Source: Vanilla planifolia (Eukaryota > Streptophyta > Magnoliopsida > Asparagales > Orchidaceae). From it: a DNA stretch of 64,000 nt. The stretch's first letter is position 1. Every line of letters starts with the position of its first letter. A model generated the notes under the pieces. That model made no database searches, had not been told where the DNA came from, and saw nothing but the letters and a program-made list of their open reading frames with translations. Positions 1 to 11,599 of this stretch are shown here, one piece after another. The stretch lies in the NCBI GenBank assembly GCA_023846275.1, contig CM043868.1:5165153-5229152 (forward strand), in the 5' to 3' direction. A program made the position numbers and the translations under genes.

Positions 1-590
1 GATCCATCTGACCCTGACAAGCCTAATCGAAAGGAGGAGATCAGTTCTATCATTTTGAATAGTAATTGTTATTTTATCATCCATCTATAAAACTAGATCA
101 AATGATAGAGATATTCTCCGTATTTATGAACAGTACATTTCATCTAGTCACTCAATCATAAATTTCAATCAAATAACTAAGATTGCCTTCACCTTTATGA
201 ATAGCGTTACACATCAACACCATCCATCCAGCATGTACAATCTAATGATCTAAATCAAATCTTGCTTGGATGATATTTAGACTATTTATTCAAAATTTTG
301 ATCAAGCAGCTCTTATGTTTTTACTCATATTGGATGGTGGTCACTATTTCGACTTTAAATTAGTATTCTAAAAAGCCGTTTGTATTTTTCTCTTTCTTGC
401 TTCAATATTCTTTTTAATTCTACATCTTATTAGTGACTTATTTATGATTAATTATTTGTTTTATATGCCTTTTTTATTGTTTTAGAAAAGATTGTATTAA
501 TACATGATTTGTTAATTCCATTTTCTTAATAAAGTTAATGTATATAGATAAATATTTTGGATTTAATAATTTAAAATGAAGTCTTTTAGG
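1..590. repeat. Diverged direct repeat, copy 1
   Basis: This AT-rich block resembles about 6890-7720 in the same orientation. Shared stretches include roughly 60-290 against 7040-7200 (phrases around 'catccatctataaaact' and 'tcaaatcttgctt') and roughly 360-560 against 7500-7710. The similarity fades after about 590. The pair could be LTR portions of an old element whose left end lies outside the window, or two dispersed repeats. No clean TG/CA ends or target duplication could be seen. Confidence 0.5.
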
Positions 591-958
591 TTGTGTTAAC
601 CTTTTCTTATATGTGTGCCCATATTCTAATATCATAATTCATAGAATTGTACCATATATGCTTTTATAAGTGAAAAGTAGAATATTGTGATTAATTATTA
701 TTTTGTATTATTCTTTAATCTTGTAGGCTTTTTAATTGAGATTATAATGATAAACATTTATTAAGATAAAAGGGTGTGGTTTATAAATGATATCTCTACC
801 TGTTATAGAAAAAAGAATAGTTTTGATAGTGGTATCCTAATCAGGTTAACTAGAAGTTAATGTAAGCATGGGTTAGGCAGAATCACCTAAAAATCTTTAA
901 CTTTTTTATTTTTTTATTATGAAATTTATGATATTTTTCTTATTTAATAATATTTAAT

Positions 959-976
959 TATATATATATATATATA
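959..976. repeat. (TA)9 microsatellite
   Basis: This is an uninterrupted run of nine TA dinucleotides in a very AT-rich stretch. Confidence 0.85.
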
Positions 977-1208
977 ATAAAATTTTAAATTATTTTTATC
1001 CAACATAAAATATTTTATTAAAACATATTTTTAAAACCAAAAATTTTTTTATTTTCTTACATTTTTATTTAGCAAATTTATAAAATCAATAGTTTTATAA
1101 TCTTAATTTAAGAAAAGCATTTCAAAATAACAAGAAAACATTAAAAGCATAATTCACCTTCGCCCCCTCCCCTACTCTTCTGCATTGGCTCAACACAGAT
1201 TACATCAA

Positions 1209-1222
1209 CTAGTATCAAAGCA
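1209..1222 (+). other. Possible decayed primer-binding site
   Basis: The sequence ctagtatcaaagca resembles the initiator-Met tRNA PBS (tggtatcagagc) seen intact in both complete elements of this window, with a few changes. If real, it would mark the junction between a 5' LTR and the internal region of a decayed element. No gag domain can be confirmed downstream, so this is a weak call. Confidence 0.25.
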
Positions 1223-3195
1223 GGATACATTGAGGTACAAATTTCAAAGAGAATATCCTATATTTTTTCATTTCTTGTGTGTAGTGAATTTTTGTTTGTA
1301 TTATTAACTTCATGGATCACCCTATGTTGAAGGTCAAATTTTGCTTTGTGAAAAAATAAATTTAAAGCATTTATTTTAAATATTAATATTGATTTATATT
1401 ATTATTTAAACATTTTCTTATCATTTTAAATGATTTTGATGGACAATTTAGAAGTTTAAAGTAAAGAAATAAGAAAGAAATAAATTATCTTTATTTTACT
1501 AAGTTTCAGCAAATTAAAATCAAGATTTATCATCTAAAATCTTATTTTGAGGTTATGTAGGAATTAGTGAATTTGTATGATAAATAGATTGTGCTTCTAC
1601 CCAAGATAAGAAAAAAATGAGAAATCGAAAGAAAAAAGGAAAGTGAAAGAAGAGAGAAACTTTATGCACCTCAAAAGCAAGCTCTTCATCTTAAGGTGCA
1701 CAATATTTTTCTTCCTCTAATATCGATACTCAAAATGTTAGTGATGATGCATTATCTATTTTTTTATAAACTTATAGTTAAGCATAAAACAATTTATTAG
1801 GATGTATGCTAGACTTAAAATAAGATATGACAAATAAGAGCATCATGCTTACTTATTAGAAATATAATGAGCTTAAAATTATAAATGAACAACTTCAAAA
1901 TGATATCTATTTTTTTATAAACTTATAGTTAAGCATAAAACAATTTATTAGGATGTATGCTAGACTTAAAATAAGATATGACAAATAAGAGCATCATGCT
2001 TACTTATTAGAAATATAATGAGCTTAAAATTATAAATGAACAACTTCAAAATGATTTACTTAGACATGCTACTAATTTGAGTATTTTATAAAGTAAATTT
2101 GATAAGAATGGTCTTTATCCTTAAGCAATTCATGTATTGATTTTTTAAAATAAAAAAATATTTTTTTAAGAGAAGAAAATTATATTTTAAAAGGAAAAGT
2201 AATAAATATTGGATGATTAAAAAGGAGTTAAATGATTTGAAAGAAAATTTTACTTGTATACCTTAAGGTGCTTCTACTTATTATGTTTATAATCATTCAA
2301 TGTTCCTTTACATGCTCCAACCTTGACTCATATGAATACAAACAATAGTATCATGAATACATATTCTAACATTACATCCCATTTGATTCAAAAATATAGA
2401 TTATAATATTCATATGTACATGTGAATGATAATTGTAGTTATTCTATTTCACATTTGCACAAAAATATTTCATCATATAACTATGTCATAAGAAATAATG
2501 CTAGTTTGCAAATTTCTCATTTTCATGCTAAATTCTAAGTTGTATCCAATTATTGTGATAGAAATAAACATATTTCTTATGATTACCTAATTAAGAAATC
2601 CATCTATTTAAAGCAAGATAAATATGAATGGGTTTTCAAGCGAACATGCTTGAAAAATACTTTTATAAAAGCACTTTAATCACATACTATCATAACTAAA
2701 CCCAAGATATTTTAGTTCTTAAATTTAAAGCTTAGGTAGTTTTATTGGTGTGTCTCCATTATTAGGACTTATGGAGACAAGCCTTGCTTTGTGAGTTTGC
2801 ATATGACTCACTTGCAAAATATGAGTATTCCTTATTTTTAGGATTAATGATTTAATCTTCCTAGTAGCTTAGCTAGATTTATTTAATATCTCTTTAGAAA
2901 AATTAGATATATCATATTTCCAAATGTAACTTGAATGTAAATGTTAACTAACATAAAAATATTTTAGGAAGATGAAAGTATCAAGACTATGATGTTTTTT
3001 TATTGTGAACAACTAGATAATGATAATCTTATACTTTATTTGTTTAGTTGTTGATATAAATAATATGAATCTATCTTGTGTCATCAAAGTCATGTAGACT
3101 TTATTAAATTAATGATTATATATGAGAAAAGTGAAAATATTTTTGGAATGATATATGTTATGAATTTTAGAGATAAATTTGAAAGAATTGAACTT
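1223..3195. other. AT-rich sequence, no gene recognised
   Basis: This stretch is heavily AT-rich with no open frame of note. Short plus-strand translations have a lysine- and leucine-rich look that could be a decayed retrotransposon interior, but no catalytic motif could be confirmed. It contains the 151-bp tandem duplication listed separately. Confidence 0.4.
1753..2054. repeat. Perfect 151-bp tandem duplication
   Basis: Positions 1753-1903 and 1904-2054 are two adjacent head-to-tail copies in which I see no mismatch. The surrounding sequence is old and decayed, so the duplication itself is recent, or else an assembly or cloning artefact. Confidence 0.9.
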
Positions 3196-3212
3196 AAAGC
3201 TTAGTGTGATAG

Positions 3213-4182
3213 GTTTTTTTTTGAAGAGGATATAATATCTATTATATCAAGGCCAAGCCCAAATTACAAAAGGATCCTCAAGGGGGATCGAAAGTGAAAT
3301 CAGATAACATGAGGTCGAGCAGAGGCTTAGGAATGGGATCCTCGAGGCCCCAGATGAAGTCATTAAGGCACGCTGCCCGAGTAGCCCAGTCAGCAGGTGC
3401 ATTCTTGTCTCTGAGGATGTGTGAGAAATGAACGGCCTCAAGACCCGAAGCATACTGGATAGTTGCCGCGAAGACACCCGACCCTGGGGGGAGGGACACC
3501 ATCTCGTGCACCTCCTAAATAGCCAACATTGAGTCAGATTGGAGTTCCACAGCCCGGTGCAAGGGAAGAAGATCCATAACCATGTCAAGCACCATAAGCA
3601 AAGCCTTGGTCTCCATCATGTCAACCGCCTGGGATAACAACCTCTTGCCAGCCACTAGGAGAGGTCTGCCCAAGCAATCCTGCACAACCATGCCCAACCC
3701 GGCCATCAAATCACCAACTACGGCATCGCAATTCACTCTGATCCAACCTGTTGGGGGGGGAATCCAACTGTGCGTAACAAGCAAGTCCGTGGATTTGCCA
3801 GGGTTCCCACTGGACAGGGAGGTGAGGGAGAGATGTCGATTGAGGGACGAGTGAACCTCAAGCAAGATAGTCTGGATAGTAGAGCCAGGTGGAGGCACTG
3901 GGGTGTTATGTCTAGCTGCATTCCTCCTCGACCAAATATAGTATAGCGTAGTCGCAATGGTGGCTGCAACCAATTGCCCGGCACCCTGGCGAGCAAAAAG
4001 AGACCCGACGAACCGGAGGACTCGGTCAATGAAGATCAGCCCCGGTTGACTGGTCCAAGCTGGTCAACGCTGCCTGAACAGTGTAGTCAGCCCAAACCTC
4101 TTCGGCTCTCGAGCAGCGCCAAAAGATGTGCTACAAGGACTCATCTTCCGTGCAGCCCTGCTGGCAAGAGGGAGAGTTGCTA
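3213..4182 (-). mobile_element. 5'-truncated LINE insertion (3' end of ORF2)
   Basis: This is a minus-strand fragment of an L1-type non-LTR retrotransposon. On the minus strand it runs from a zinc-binding reverse transcriptase-associated region (a C-x-x-x-C, H, C pattern near 4185-4090), through an RNase H domain, to a short A-run (plus-strand T-run near 3214-3222). A 17-bp target duplication flanks it: 3196-3212 (aaagcttagtgtgatag) and 4183-4199, with one mismatch. 5' truncation, an A-tail and a variable-length target duplication are the expected result of target-primed reverse transcription. It shares its 3' portion with the plus-strand fragment at 49.24-49.82 kb, so both belong to the same or a related LINE family. 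Confidence 0.85.
3278..3973 (-). pseudogene. LINE ORF2 C-terminus, RNase H domain, one in-frame stop
   Basis: One reading frame continues from 3973 down to 3278, broken by a single TAG at 3512-3514. The domain is a plant LINE RNase H (RVT_3 type), which degrades RNA in RNA-DNA hybrids. Visible acidic residues are Asp in 'VNCDAVVG', Glu in 'METKALL', Asp in 'LQSDSML' just before the stop, and Asp in 'APADWATRAA' after it. The fragment at 49.24 kb aligns through the break without a stop, so the TAG is a secondary mutation. Upstream (4030-4190) the zinc-binding region is in another frame and has more stops. This is a dead fragment with no start codon or promoter of its own. Confidence 0.8.
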
Positions 4183-4315
4183 AAAGCTTAATGTGATAGA
4201 TAATGCTTATATATGTTCAACTCTTAGATAATTTATTGAAAATTAAAGATACAAGTAATGATGAGTAAAACCTAGGGATTTATTAAAAAATCAAAAGTAT
4301 TTTGAGAAATTATTA

Positions 4316-4537
4316 TTTTATTATTCCTTCTTACTGAGGGATTTCGAGATATAGTATTGTTTGGAACAATATAAAATTCTTTTTATGAAATCATTACCAA
4401 TTAAAACCTTTCACAAGTCATAATGTTTTTATTATTCCTTCTTACTAAGGGATTTCGAGATATAGTATTGTTTGGAACAATATAAAATTCTTTTTATGAA
4501 ATCATTACCAATTAAAACCTTTCACAAGTCATATTAT
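4316..4537. repeat. 111-bp tandem duplication
   Basis: Positions 4316-4426 and 4427-4537 are head-to-tail copies. I see one mismatch (actgaggg against actaaggg). Like the 151-bp duplication at 1753, it sits in decayed AT-rich DNA and is much younger than its surroundings. Confidence 0.88.
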
Positions 4538-6889
4538 TTTTAAGTATGATTAACCCTTAAGTTCTAATGCTAGAACTTAAGGGATTATAGGCTAGATTTT
4601 AGGGAGAATTAACAAGTTTATCTGTTAATTATACACTTAGCCTTTTTTTGTTAAACATTTAATAATTTGAATTAAAGAAATAATTTCTTTGGATAAAGAT
4701 TTGAATATTATCGTTATGTTTTGAAAGAGAATTAGAGTTAGTCTATATCATTGTGTTAAAAATGCAAATAATTTTTATAAGTGAATTCTCTTAGTCTTTA
4801 TGATTAGAATTGATACCAAGTAATTTATCGAATTAAAAATTTAGTGTGGTTCTTAGAACTTATAGATACACATTCATAGTTTTATTGTGTATCACTTTAC
4901 CTTTTTGAACTTAAAAAGGAGAGAAGCTCTTGTAAGCTTGTTTAATTTTATGAATTTATTTTAAAGTGACTTTTCATTGGAATTGCTAAAAACATACATA
5001 AAGAGAGTGAAGAGTTCAAAATCATCAATCTTATTAAACTAAATATGGATATAATGCATGATAACGAATTAGGATTATTATATTTGTACAAGATTATTAA
5101 TATTTTTCTAATAAAGTTTGATGATTAGCTTTTGGTTATTCTTATCAATTAAAAAATTATTTTTGTTTTTGATATAATTTAAAAAATATAACTTATACCC
5201 TTAATTGTTTAAAGATATATTATGCAAAAATAGTATTAGTGTGTGCACCCCTTGTTTGTATCTTTTACTTTTGTTTATCTTTTGATACATGACAAAGAAA
5301 GAGGAGAATATATGTGAAATGAAAAACATTCATTTCTATACATCCCAAGTTTATTGCATAATTTTATGAATTTCATATATTGAGGGTGAGCAAGAATGTA
5401 AGAGGAGCATATGTATACTTACATTATTTTACTATTTTTTTAATGGTTTTATCATCATCAAAAGGGAAAAATTATTATACCCTTGGTGATGACACCACTT
5501 GATGACAATAAAGTCATTAAGTTAGTTTATCTAGTACTTTTCTTGAGTATGACATAGGATAAATTTAGACTTCTATTAAGATCTAATTTAGAGATTAAAA
5601 TATTAAAGGTACTAAAAATATTATTAGTGAATTTTAAAAGATACACATCCAAAATGAGTGGCCAGGCAATAGTAGGTGACTGGGGAGCAATGGGCTTCCT
5701 AATAATGTTGAGCAAACATGTGATGCTGGGCAACTAGACAACAGTTATTAGAAGCAACAGACAATTAGATGATGACAGATGACTAACGATAAAGGACAAA
5801 GCATGCATATGAATCGATGTCGATGATGACATATTTATTATAAAATATGTTTGGACAAATATAGTAAAAATAGTAAAGATAATTATAAGAAAAAATATAG
5901 CACTATAGTTGACAAAATATTTGGCAAAGATGACTAATCAAAATAAGATTCAACTCAGGTATGGCTCCAAATTTGAATGAAACTAATGCGATGCCAATAG
6001 GTGTGTATTTATGAGCTAATACAAAATGCTTCTACATCAAAGTGCCTTGTAGATCATGTATCTCAAGCTCAATCAATTAAAGAGTTTTGACTAGATGTCT
6101 CATGAAATAATCTACAAATATAATAATGCCAAGTAGTATTGATGGATATACTCTAATTATAGCTTAAATGATATATCAAAGAACCATTGATCAAACTCTT
6201 AGAGTAGCTAACCAACAGGATTTCATCTCCAAAATATCTACTAGTTTGATTATTTATCTTATCATTTATTTACATATGTTATAATTAAGATGTATAATAT
6301 AATGTATTTATTACATTATCATTGATTTCTTACACATTATTATTTATTAGTTGTAAAAATATTTTGTTATTTTAATAAGTACAAAAAATACTTTAAAATA
6401 ATAAATTTTAATAAATATATAAAATATGGTTTTAAAAAAGAAAACAAAAAATTCATCCTAAAAACCCAACACAAGCCAAGCACAAAGGCTTGGCCAAGTG
6501 GCCAAAAATGTTAGGTAATGAGCCTAAGGGAGCCGTAGGTAAGGAGACCAGGTGAACTCGGATCAGACCCAAGTCTAGGTTAGAGCACAATTCCCCTTAT
6601 GACTTATGTTAGATTGGCTTAGAAAATAATTCCTGAACTAGCTTAGGTGTAACAAGTCAGATCTGACTCGTATATATACATACGTAGGTGACTTGGATCA
6701 TAACTTCCCAAAAGCACTAAAGCGACAACCAACCCCTTTTGGCTGATCGATAAGTTAAGAGAAAATTTATAAATGCCAAACATCATCTATAACCTAAAAT
6801 GTGGAACTAAAAATTAGCCCTATTCACTTCTCAATCAAGGAGAACCAATATCGACTGACCACGAATTTTTGTAATCAAATAGTTCAGAT
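4538..6889. other. AT-rich sequence, nothing recognised
   Basis: No open frame, RNA gene or repeat could be supported here. Part of 6430-6720 is less AT-rich, with scattered phrases such as 'ggtaaggagaccaggtg', and may belong to the repeat that starts at about 6890. Confidence 0.4.
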
Positions 6890-7720
6890 TATTCTTACAT
6901 CTGTAAATAGTAGATTTTATTTAACCATCCATTTAACAAGCCAGATCAAATTTATGAGATCAATAACATTACTTTGAACAAAAATTTTCAACTCAACATC
7001 TATTATTAAAACCAAATCAAATGATTGAGATCTTTTCCACATTTATGAATAGTACATTTCATTTAGCCATCCATCTATAAAACTCGATCAAATGATTAAG
7101 ATCATCATTGCCTTTGTAAATAGTGCACCTGCTCATCAACAATTGTCTAACATATGGAATCTAATAATCTAGATCAAATCTTGCTTAGATGAGATATATT
7201 TAGCAATTCTATGGAGTGGCTCTTATTTCGTTCACTTAGACGGTAGTCGCTTTTTTCCTCAAAATATGCATCCCAAAAAAGATGTTTGCATTTGTTTTGA
7301 ACTCTAAAATGTTAACGACTATTTTAGGTGACATTTTTTAGCATTAAAATATTCTATTTTATTTTAAAATATTTTAAAATAAATAAAGGAGGCTTAGAAG
7401 TTGAGAAGAAGATGATTTTATCTTACTAAATCAATCTTTTGGGAAGATAAGGAACAAAATAAAAAATTACAATCCAATTTTGACGTCATTGCTAGTGCAG
7501 TGTTTGTTACTAATTTTTTCTCTTTCTTAATTCAATATCCTCTTTGATTATACATCTTATTAGTGACTTATTTACAATTAATTATTTATTTTCTTATACC
7601 TATTTTATTTTTTCTAAAAAATATTGTATTAATGCAAGATCTTTATTGATTCTATTCTTCTTAATAACGTTAGTACATATTGATAAATATTTTGGATTTA
7701 ATATTTCAAAACTATATCTT
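6890..7720. repeat. Diverged direct repeat, copy 2
   Basis: This is the partner of the block at 1-590, in the same orientation. A unique stretch of about 150-200 bp interrupts the shared order near 7300-7490. If the pair were LTRs, the internal region would be about 5-6 kb including the LINE at 3213-4182. Terminal dinucleotides and a target duplication were not found. Confidence 0.45.
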
Positions 7721-8470
7721 GTGGTCAAAGTTGTTGCCAAATAGCTATTCAAAAATCATTTTAGTTTTAAAAATCTATTTTTCAAAACTTGACAAAGGAG
7801 TGGTCAAAGTTATTGTAAAATAGCTTTCTAAAAATGGTCATTTTGGTCTAAATGTTATGCAGTCAAAGTTATTAACAAACAACTTTCTAAAAGATGTATT
7901 TTCTGTTTAGTGCTAGTACGGTTCATGCAGGTTGACACGAGTCATAATTTGGTAGACATGTTGTGGATTTGGTTAGCAGGTTGACGCGTCTTTGACGATG
8001 TTGTGGGTTTGATCTAGGTCAACGCATCAAAATTGGGTCGGTGGGTCAATGCAATATAAGCAAATCTATGTGCAATCATGGGTCACGCAATCTATTCTAC
8101 TAATAAGTCAAACTAGTGGGTCAACGTAGCATCAATGAATGCACTTTCTTTCACAAGTCGAATATGGTTCAACATTTCATGAGTTGGTCAACTAGTCAAC
8201 ATAATATCGACAAATCTGTTGTGTTTCTTTGATCGAGTGAACTGATTTCATGTTGGATTAGATTGGTGAGTTAGCATAGCATCGATAATCAGCTCTATTT
8301 GCGAATCACATGAGTTGTGCTGCTGATAGGTCAATTTAATGGGTCAACATAACACTACAAATTTAGGTGCGTTTACTAGTTATGCCAACCTAATATCCAA
8401 AATGGTCTTACAAGATACGTTCACTTATCTGTTTCAATCGAATGTAATCCAGTTGGTCATCAATCAATTG
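7721..8470. repeat. Degenerate short tandem repeats rich in GGTCAA/GTCAAC
   Basis: Three diverged units of about 70-100 bp carry 'gtcaaagttattg'-like phrases between 7721 and 7900. They are followed up to about 8400 by loosely repeated phrases of the kind 'gggtcaacgtagcatc', 'ggtcaactagtcaacataatatc' and 'gggtcaacataacac'. No protein-coding signal is present. The units are too diverged for exact boundaries. Confidence 0.45.
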
Positions 8471-8649
8471 AGTTAGAAGCAAATGATGGAGGCAACAGTG
8501 GATAGTGGAACAAATGAAAATGGGTCTAACAGGCCAGCTTTTTCCTTTTTATGTTCTTGGCATCAATTTTTGAGCTCACAATATAATTTAGACTCCATAT
8601 TTACTTTGCACATGAAGAATGTATATCTTTATTGTTTGAAAGTGTCAAT

Positions 8650-9200
8650 GCATGTTTGATAGGCCCTCAAAAATCCTGACTAACGCCCTCACCAAGCTAC
8701 CATTACCTCCTTAAGCTTCCTTAACTGTAGACCATTTTCCTTAAAGGGTTTACTTAATTTACTCCAATCGGCCCTAGTGATGCTTGTGATTATGTTCTAA
8801 ATCACCCAATAGAAAACCATTTATAATGAGAATAAACCTTCCTCCCATGGAGAGTTGACTTTTCTTCTTGCCAAATATTGTTTTGCTAATCTTATCAAGT
8901 ATATGTCAAAATTGCATTATAATTTTCCATCCTTTAATTAAATTGCTTCCAAGGAAGCTTATAAGGAGGAACTAGAAACTCATTGAAAGCTTTTACTTGC
9001 CTCATTTTGAGATTTTTGCTGCCTATGAAATAACACTTTTGTGAGTTGATTTGTAGAACTAATATATCTTGAAGATCCAAAAGAAAGCTTTTGATTTAGT
9101 GATCTATTTCTTGTTATGAAAATAATAAATTCATCAGCAAAACTCAACTTTGATATAGTTTCATAGTCTTTTAATACTGTATAATTATGCACTTGCTTTA
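8650..9200 (-). pseudogene. Possible LINE reverse transcriptase scrap
   Basis: On the minus strand a 70-codon open stretch (9192 to 8980) contains 'SKLSFADEFIIF', which resembles the catalytic FADD box of plant LINE reverse transcriptases with the second Asp replaced by Glu. The flanking frames are full of stops. Nothing else confirms the call, and the resemblance could be chance. Confidence 0.3.
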
Positions 9201-9990
9201 GCTATGAGAGTAATTCTTATTTGATGTTGAGAAATATGATCTGAAATACATTCAAAGAAAAGTTTTAGTAACATCAACATAATAATTTTGTACTCATCAA
9301 GTAAGTGGTTCACAATCATATGTTCAATAATATAAAGATTATATGATCTGTTCTTTTATTGCAATAGAGGTGAAGATAACTATTTTAAAAAAAGTGAAAT
9401 TTGATGTAAAACTTCATCAAATGCATGCTCAACATATGGATCCCTCATCTATATGGTTTTAGTATTTTGGATATATCGCTTTAATATTTGATCCAAAAAC
9501 AGATATTTTTGTGCTTCTAAAGGTGCATAAAGCGTTATATTGTTTCAATTCTTCATTAAGCCTAAATTTGAACACATCCTAGGATAAATGCTTTGGCACT
9601 TATAGTCCCATGGTTTTGCTATATTTAAATTTAGATTTGAATGTCAGTTACTAAGATTAACTATATTCAAATTTTGATTAGATTGGAATTGTTTTTTTTT
9701 TTTCTAATGATTCCTACAACCTACAATGGAGTTAAATTTAAGGTATCTAACGGTTGCATACATGACATGTTTTTTTATTATGAATGAATATTTTTAGCTT
9801 TGATAGTTGTATACAATACATGCTTTTTTAAATATAATTATAATGTTGCCGTCCAGCTTTATAACCTTTAAGTTATCCTTGTCTTTTTTTTATTCTTCTT
9901 TTTAGTCTCCACATTTTATACATATTTATTACTGCAGCATCTTCTCTTTTTTTTTTACTTATTCTTTTCTTTTGTATTGTATGCTTGTGC
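9201..9990. other. AT-rich sequence, nothing recognised
   Basis: I see only homopolymer T runs (for example near 9694 and 9945) and scattered stops in all frames. Confidence 0.4.
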
Positions 9991-9991
9991 T

Positions 9992-10237
9992 ATGAGAAAG
10001 AAAGCCCTCCAATCACTTTCATCTTTAAGAACTTTCACATTTTCAAAAATGCTGCACAGCACATATCGATTAGCCCATTTGCAACGCGTGCAAAAGATGC
10101 ATGCTTTAATTAGAGAGGATAAGTCAAAACTTTTTGGTGGACCAAAGCAACAGACCTACTTTAGTGTAAACAAAGCGAAAAATTGTATGGCTCAAGACAT
10201 GAGGCAACTTTGGTCTTTAGATGATTTAAACAAATGA
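9992..10237 (+). CDS. Unrecognised small ORF, 81 codons
   Basis: The first real ATG of this frame is at 9992; the frame is open a few codons upstream from a TTG. The predicted 81-residue product is basic, with no signal peptide, membrane segment or family motif that I recognise. The base composition is visibly less AT-rich than the flanks, which is why I list it. It could be a decayed exon, a piece of an unrecognised element, or chance. Confidence 0.2.
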   Translation: MRKKALQSLSSLRTFTFSKMLHSTYRLAHLQRVQKMHALIREDKSKLFGGPKQQTYFSVNKAKNCMAQDMRQLWSLDDLNK

Positions 10238-11430
10238 AAACATTGTGTTAATATTTGTTTTTATTAAGAAATTGATGTCCTTAAAAAACTAATTCAAAAT
10301 GTGGTTAAAAATCTGAACCTTACAGGAATAGGAATTTAGGGGGAAAACGGTTGTTTATTTTAAAAATTATTTTTTTGAAAATTATCAATAAAAATTTAGT
10401 TGTAAATCATAATAATAATTCTGAACTAATTCTTTAAATGTAATTATAATACTTTATAAAATTAATAATTTTTTTAAAGTATCCTCCAAATAAAAATAAT
10501 TCCAAAAAAACTCTCAAAACTTATATCGTTTAGGACAAGGGCTTTGCCTTACACCTCTCGTTGATTGGGTTATGAGACCTTAGAGAATCAATTTCTAATT
10601 AGATTTTAAATTGATCAACATTCAAATTAATTTTTTTAAATATTATTAACAAGATATGAACTAGTGGAATAATGTACTTCATGTATAAGTAATGTTTTTA
10701 AGATCTGGTTTCGAATAAATCTAAATAATTAATCATTTTGACAAATTCTTGATTGTAATCATGGGATTGTATTAATGTTAGAAATTTAAGAATTTGAGAA
10801 TATAATAATTAAGTTTTGTGAGCAAACGTTTAGTATAGTTGCAAAAATGTGGGCACCGGGTGGCTAAGCTAGCACAACGGCCGCGCTGGGTGGTCGGTTA
10901 ACCACCCAAGACAGTTGAAAGCAACTTCCTGTGTGAAGAAGCGATTGCACTTGGCAATTAATATGAACAGCTTGTGTTGGTTCAACAACCTAGCTTGAGC
11001 CAGTAGATTTGTTGTAGAAACTAAGAGTAAGTCGTGTGTATGAGCATCTTCTTAGGATGATCTTTGTAGACATGAAAACTTTGAAATCAACATAAAAAAT
11101 GTAAATACAAACCCCATGATACATTTGGTCATATTCCAAGGATTTTGGTGCTTATTGCAAATAGCATTATTTAGCATATTTTATCTTCTATTAAAATTTT
11201 AAATTAATTTTAATTTTTAAGTTTAAATTTGAATTTAAATTCATTTAAATAATTGTATATATCTGAATTTCTATTTAAATTTTTTAATCAAATTATTTTA
11301 AGTTAGATTTAAATTTATCATAGATTATTTTTAAAGGATTGTTTGGATTCAAGTTTCTTTGGTAAAGTAACTTTTATTGTTAATCAACTTGTATTACATT
11401 ATATAACAGTGTCAAGAAAGTTGATAAAAC
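10238..11430. other. AT-rich sequence, nothing recognised
   Basis: A GC-richer island near 10,850-10,960 breaks otherwise AT-rich DNA. No gene, repeat or RNA was supported. Confidence 0.4.
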
Positions 11431-11599
11431 TGCTACAGCCTATCAAACCATCTCTGCACTTGTAGGAAGCAATGTATAACCAATTTTAAACTTTTGAGTG
11501 TGCAGTTTTTGACCTTATGTTTAATCCAGAGGTATGGAAAACTTCCTTGGTCGAGTTACACGAGGCCTCTTTTGTATTACAGAAGCCACTAGCTTTCAA

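Noticed and set aside
5527..5733. 68-codon minus-strand ORF
   Set aside because: AT-rich context, no motif, no supporting signal.
7544..7744. 66-codon hydrophobic ORF
   Set aside because: It lies in the diverged direct repeat whose other copy (about 400-600) does not keep the frame open.
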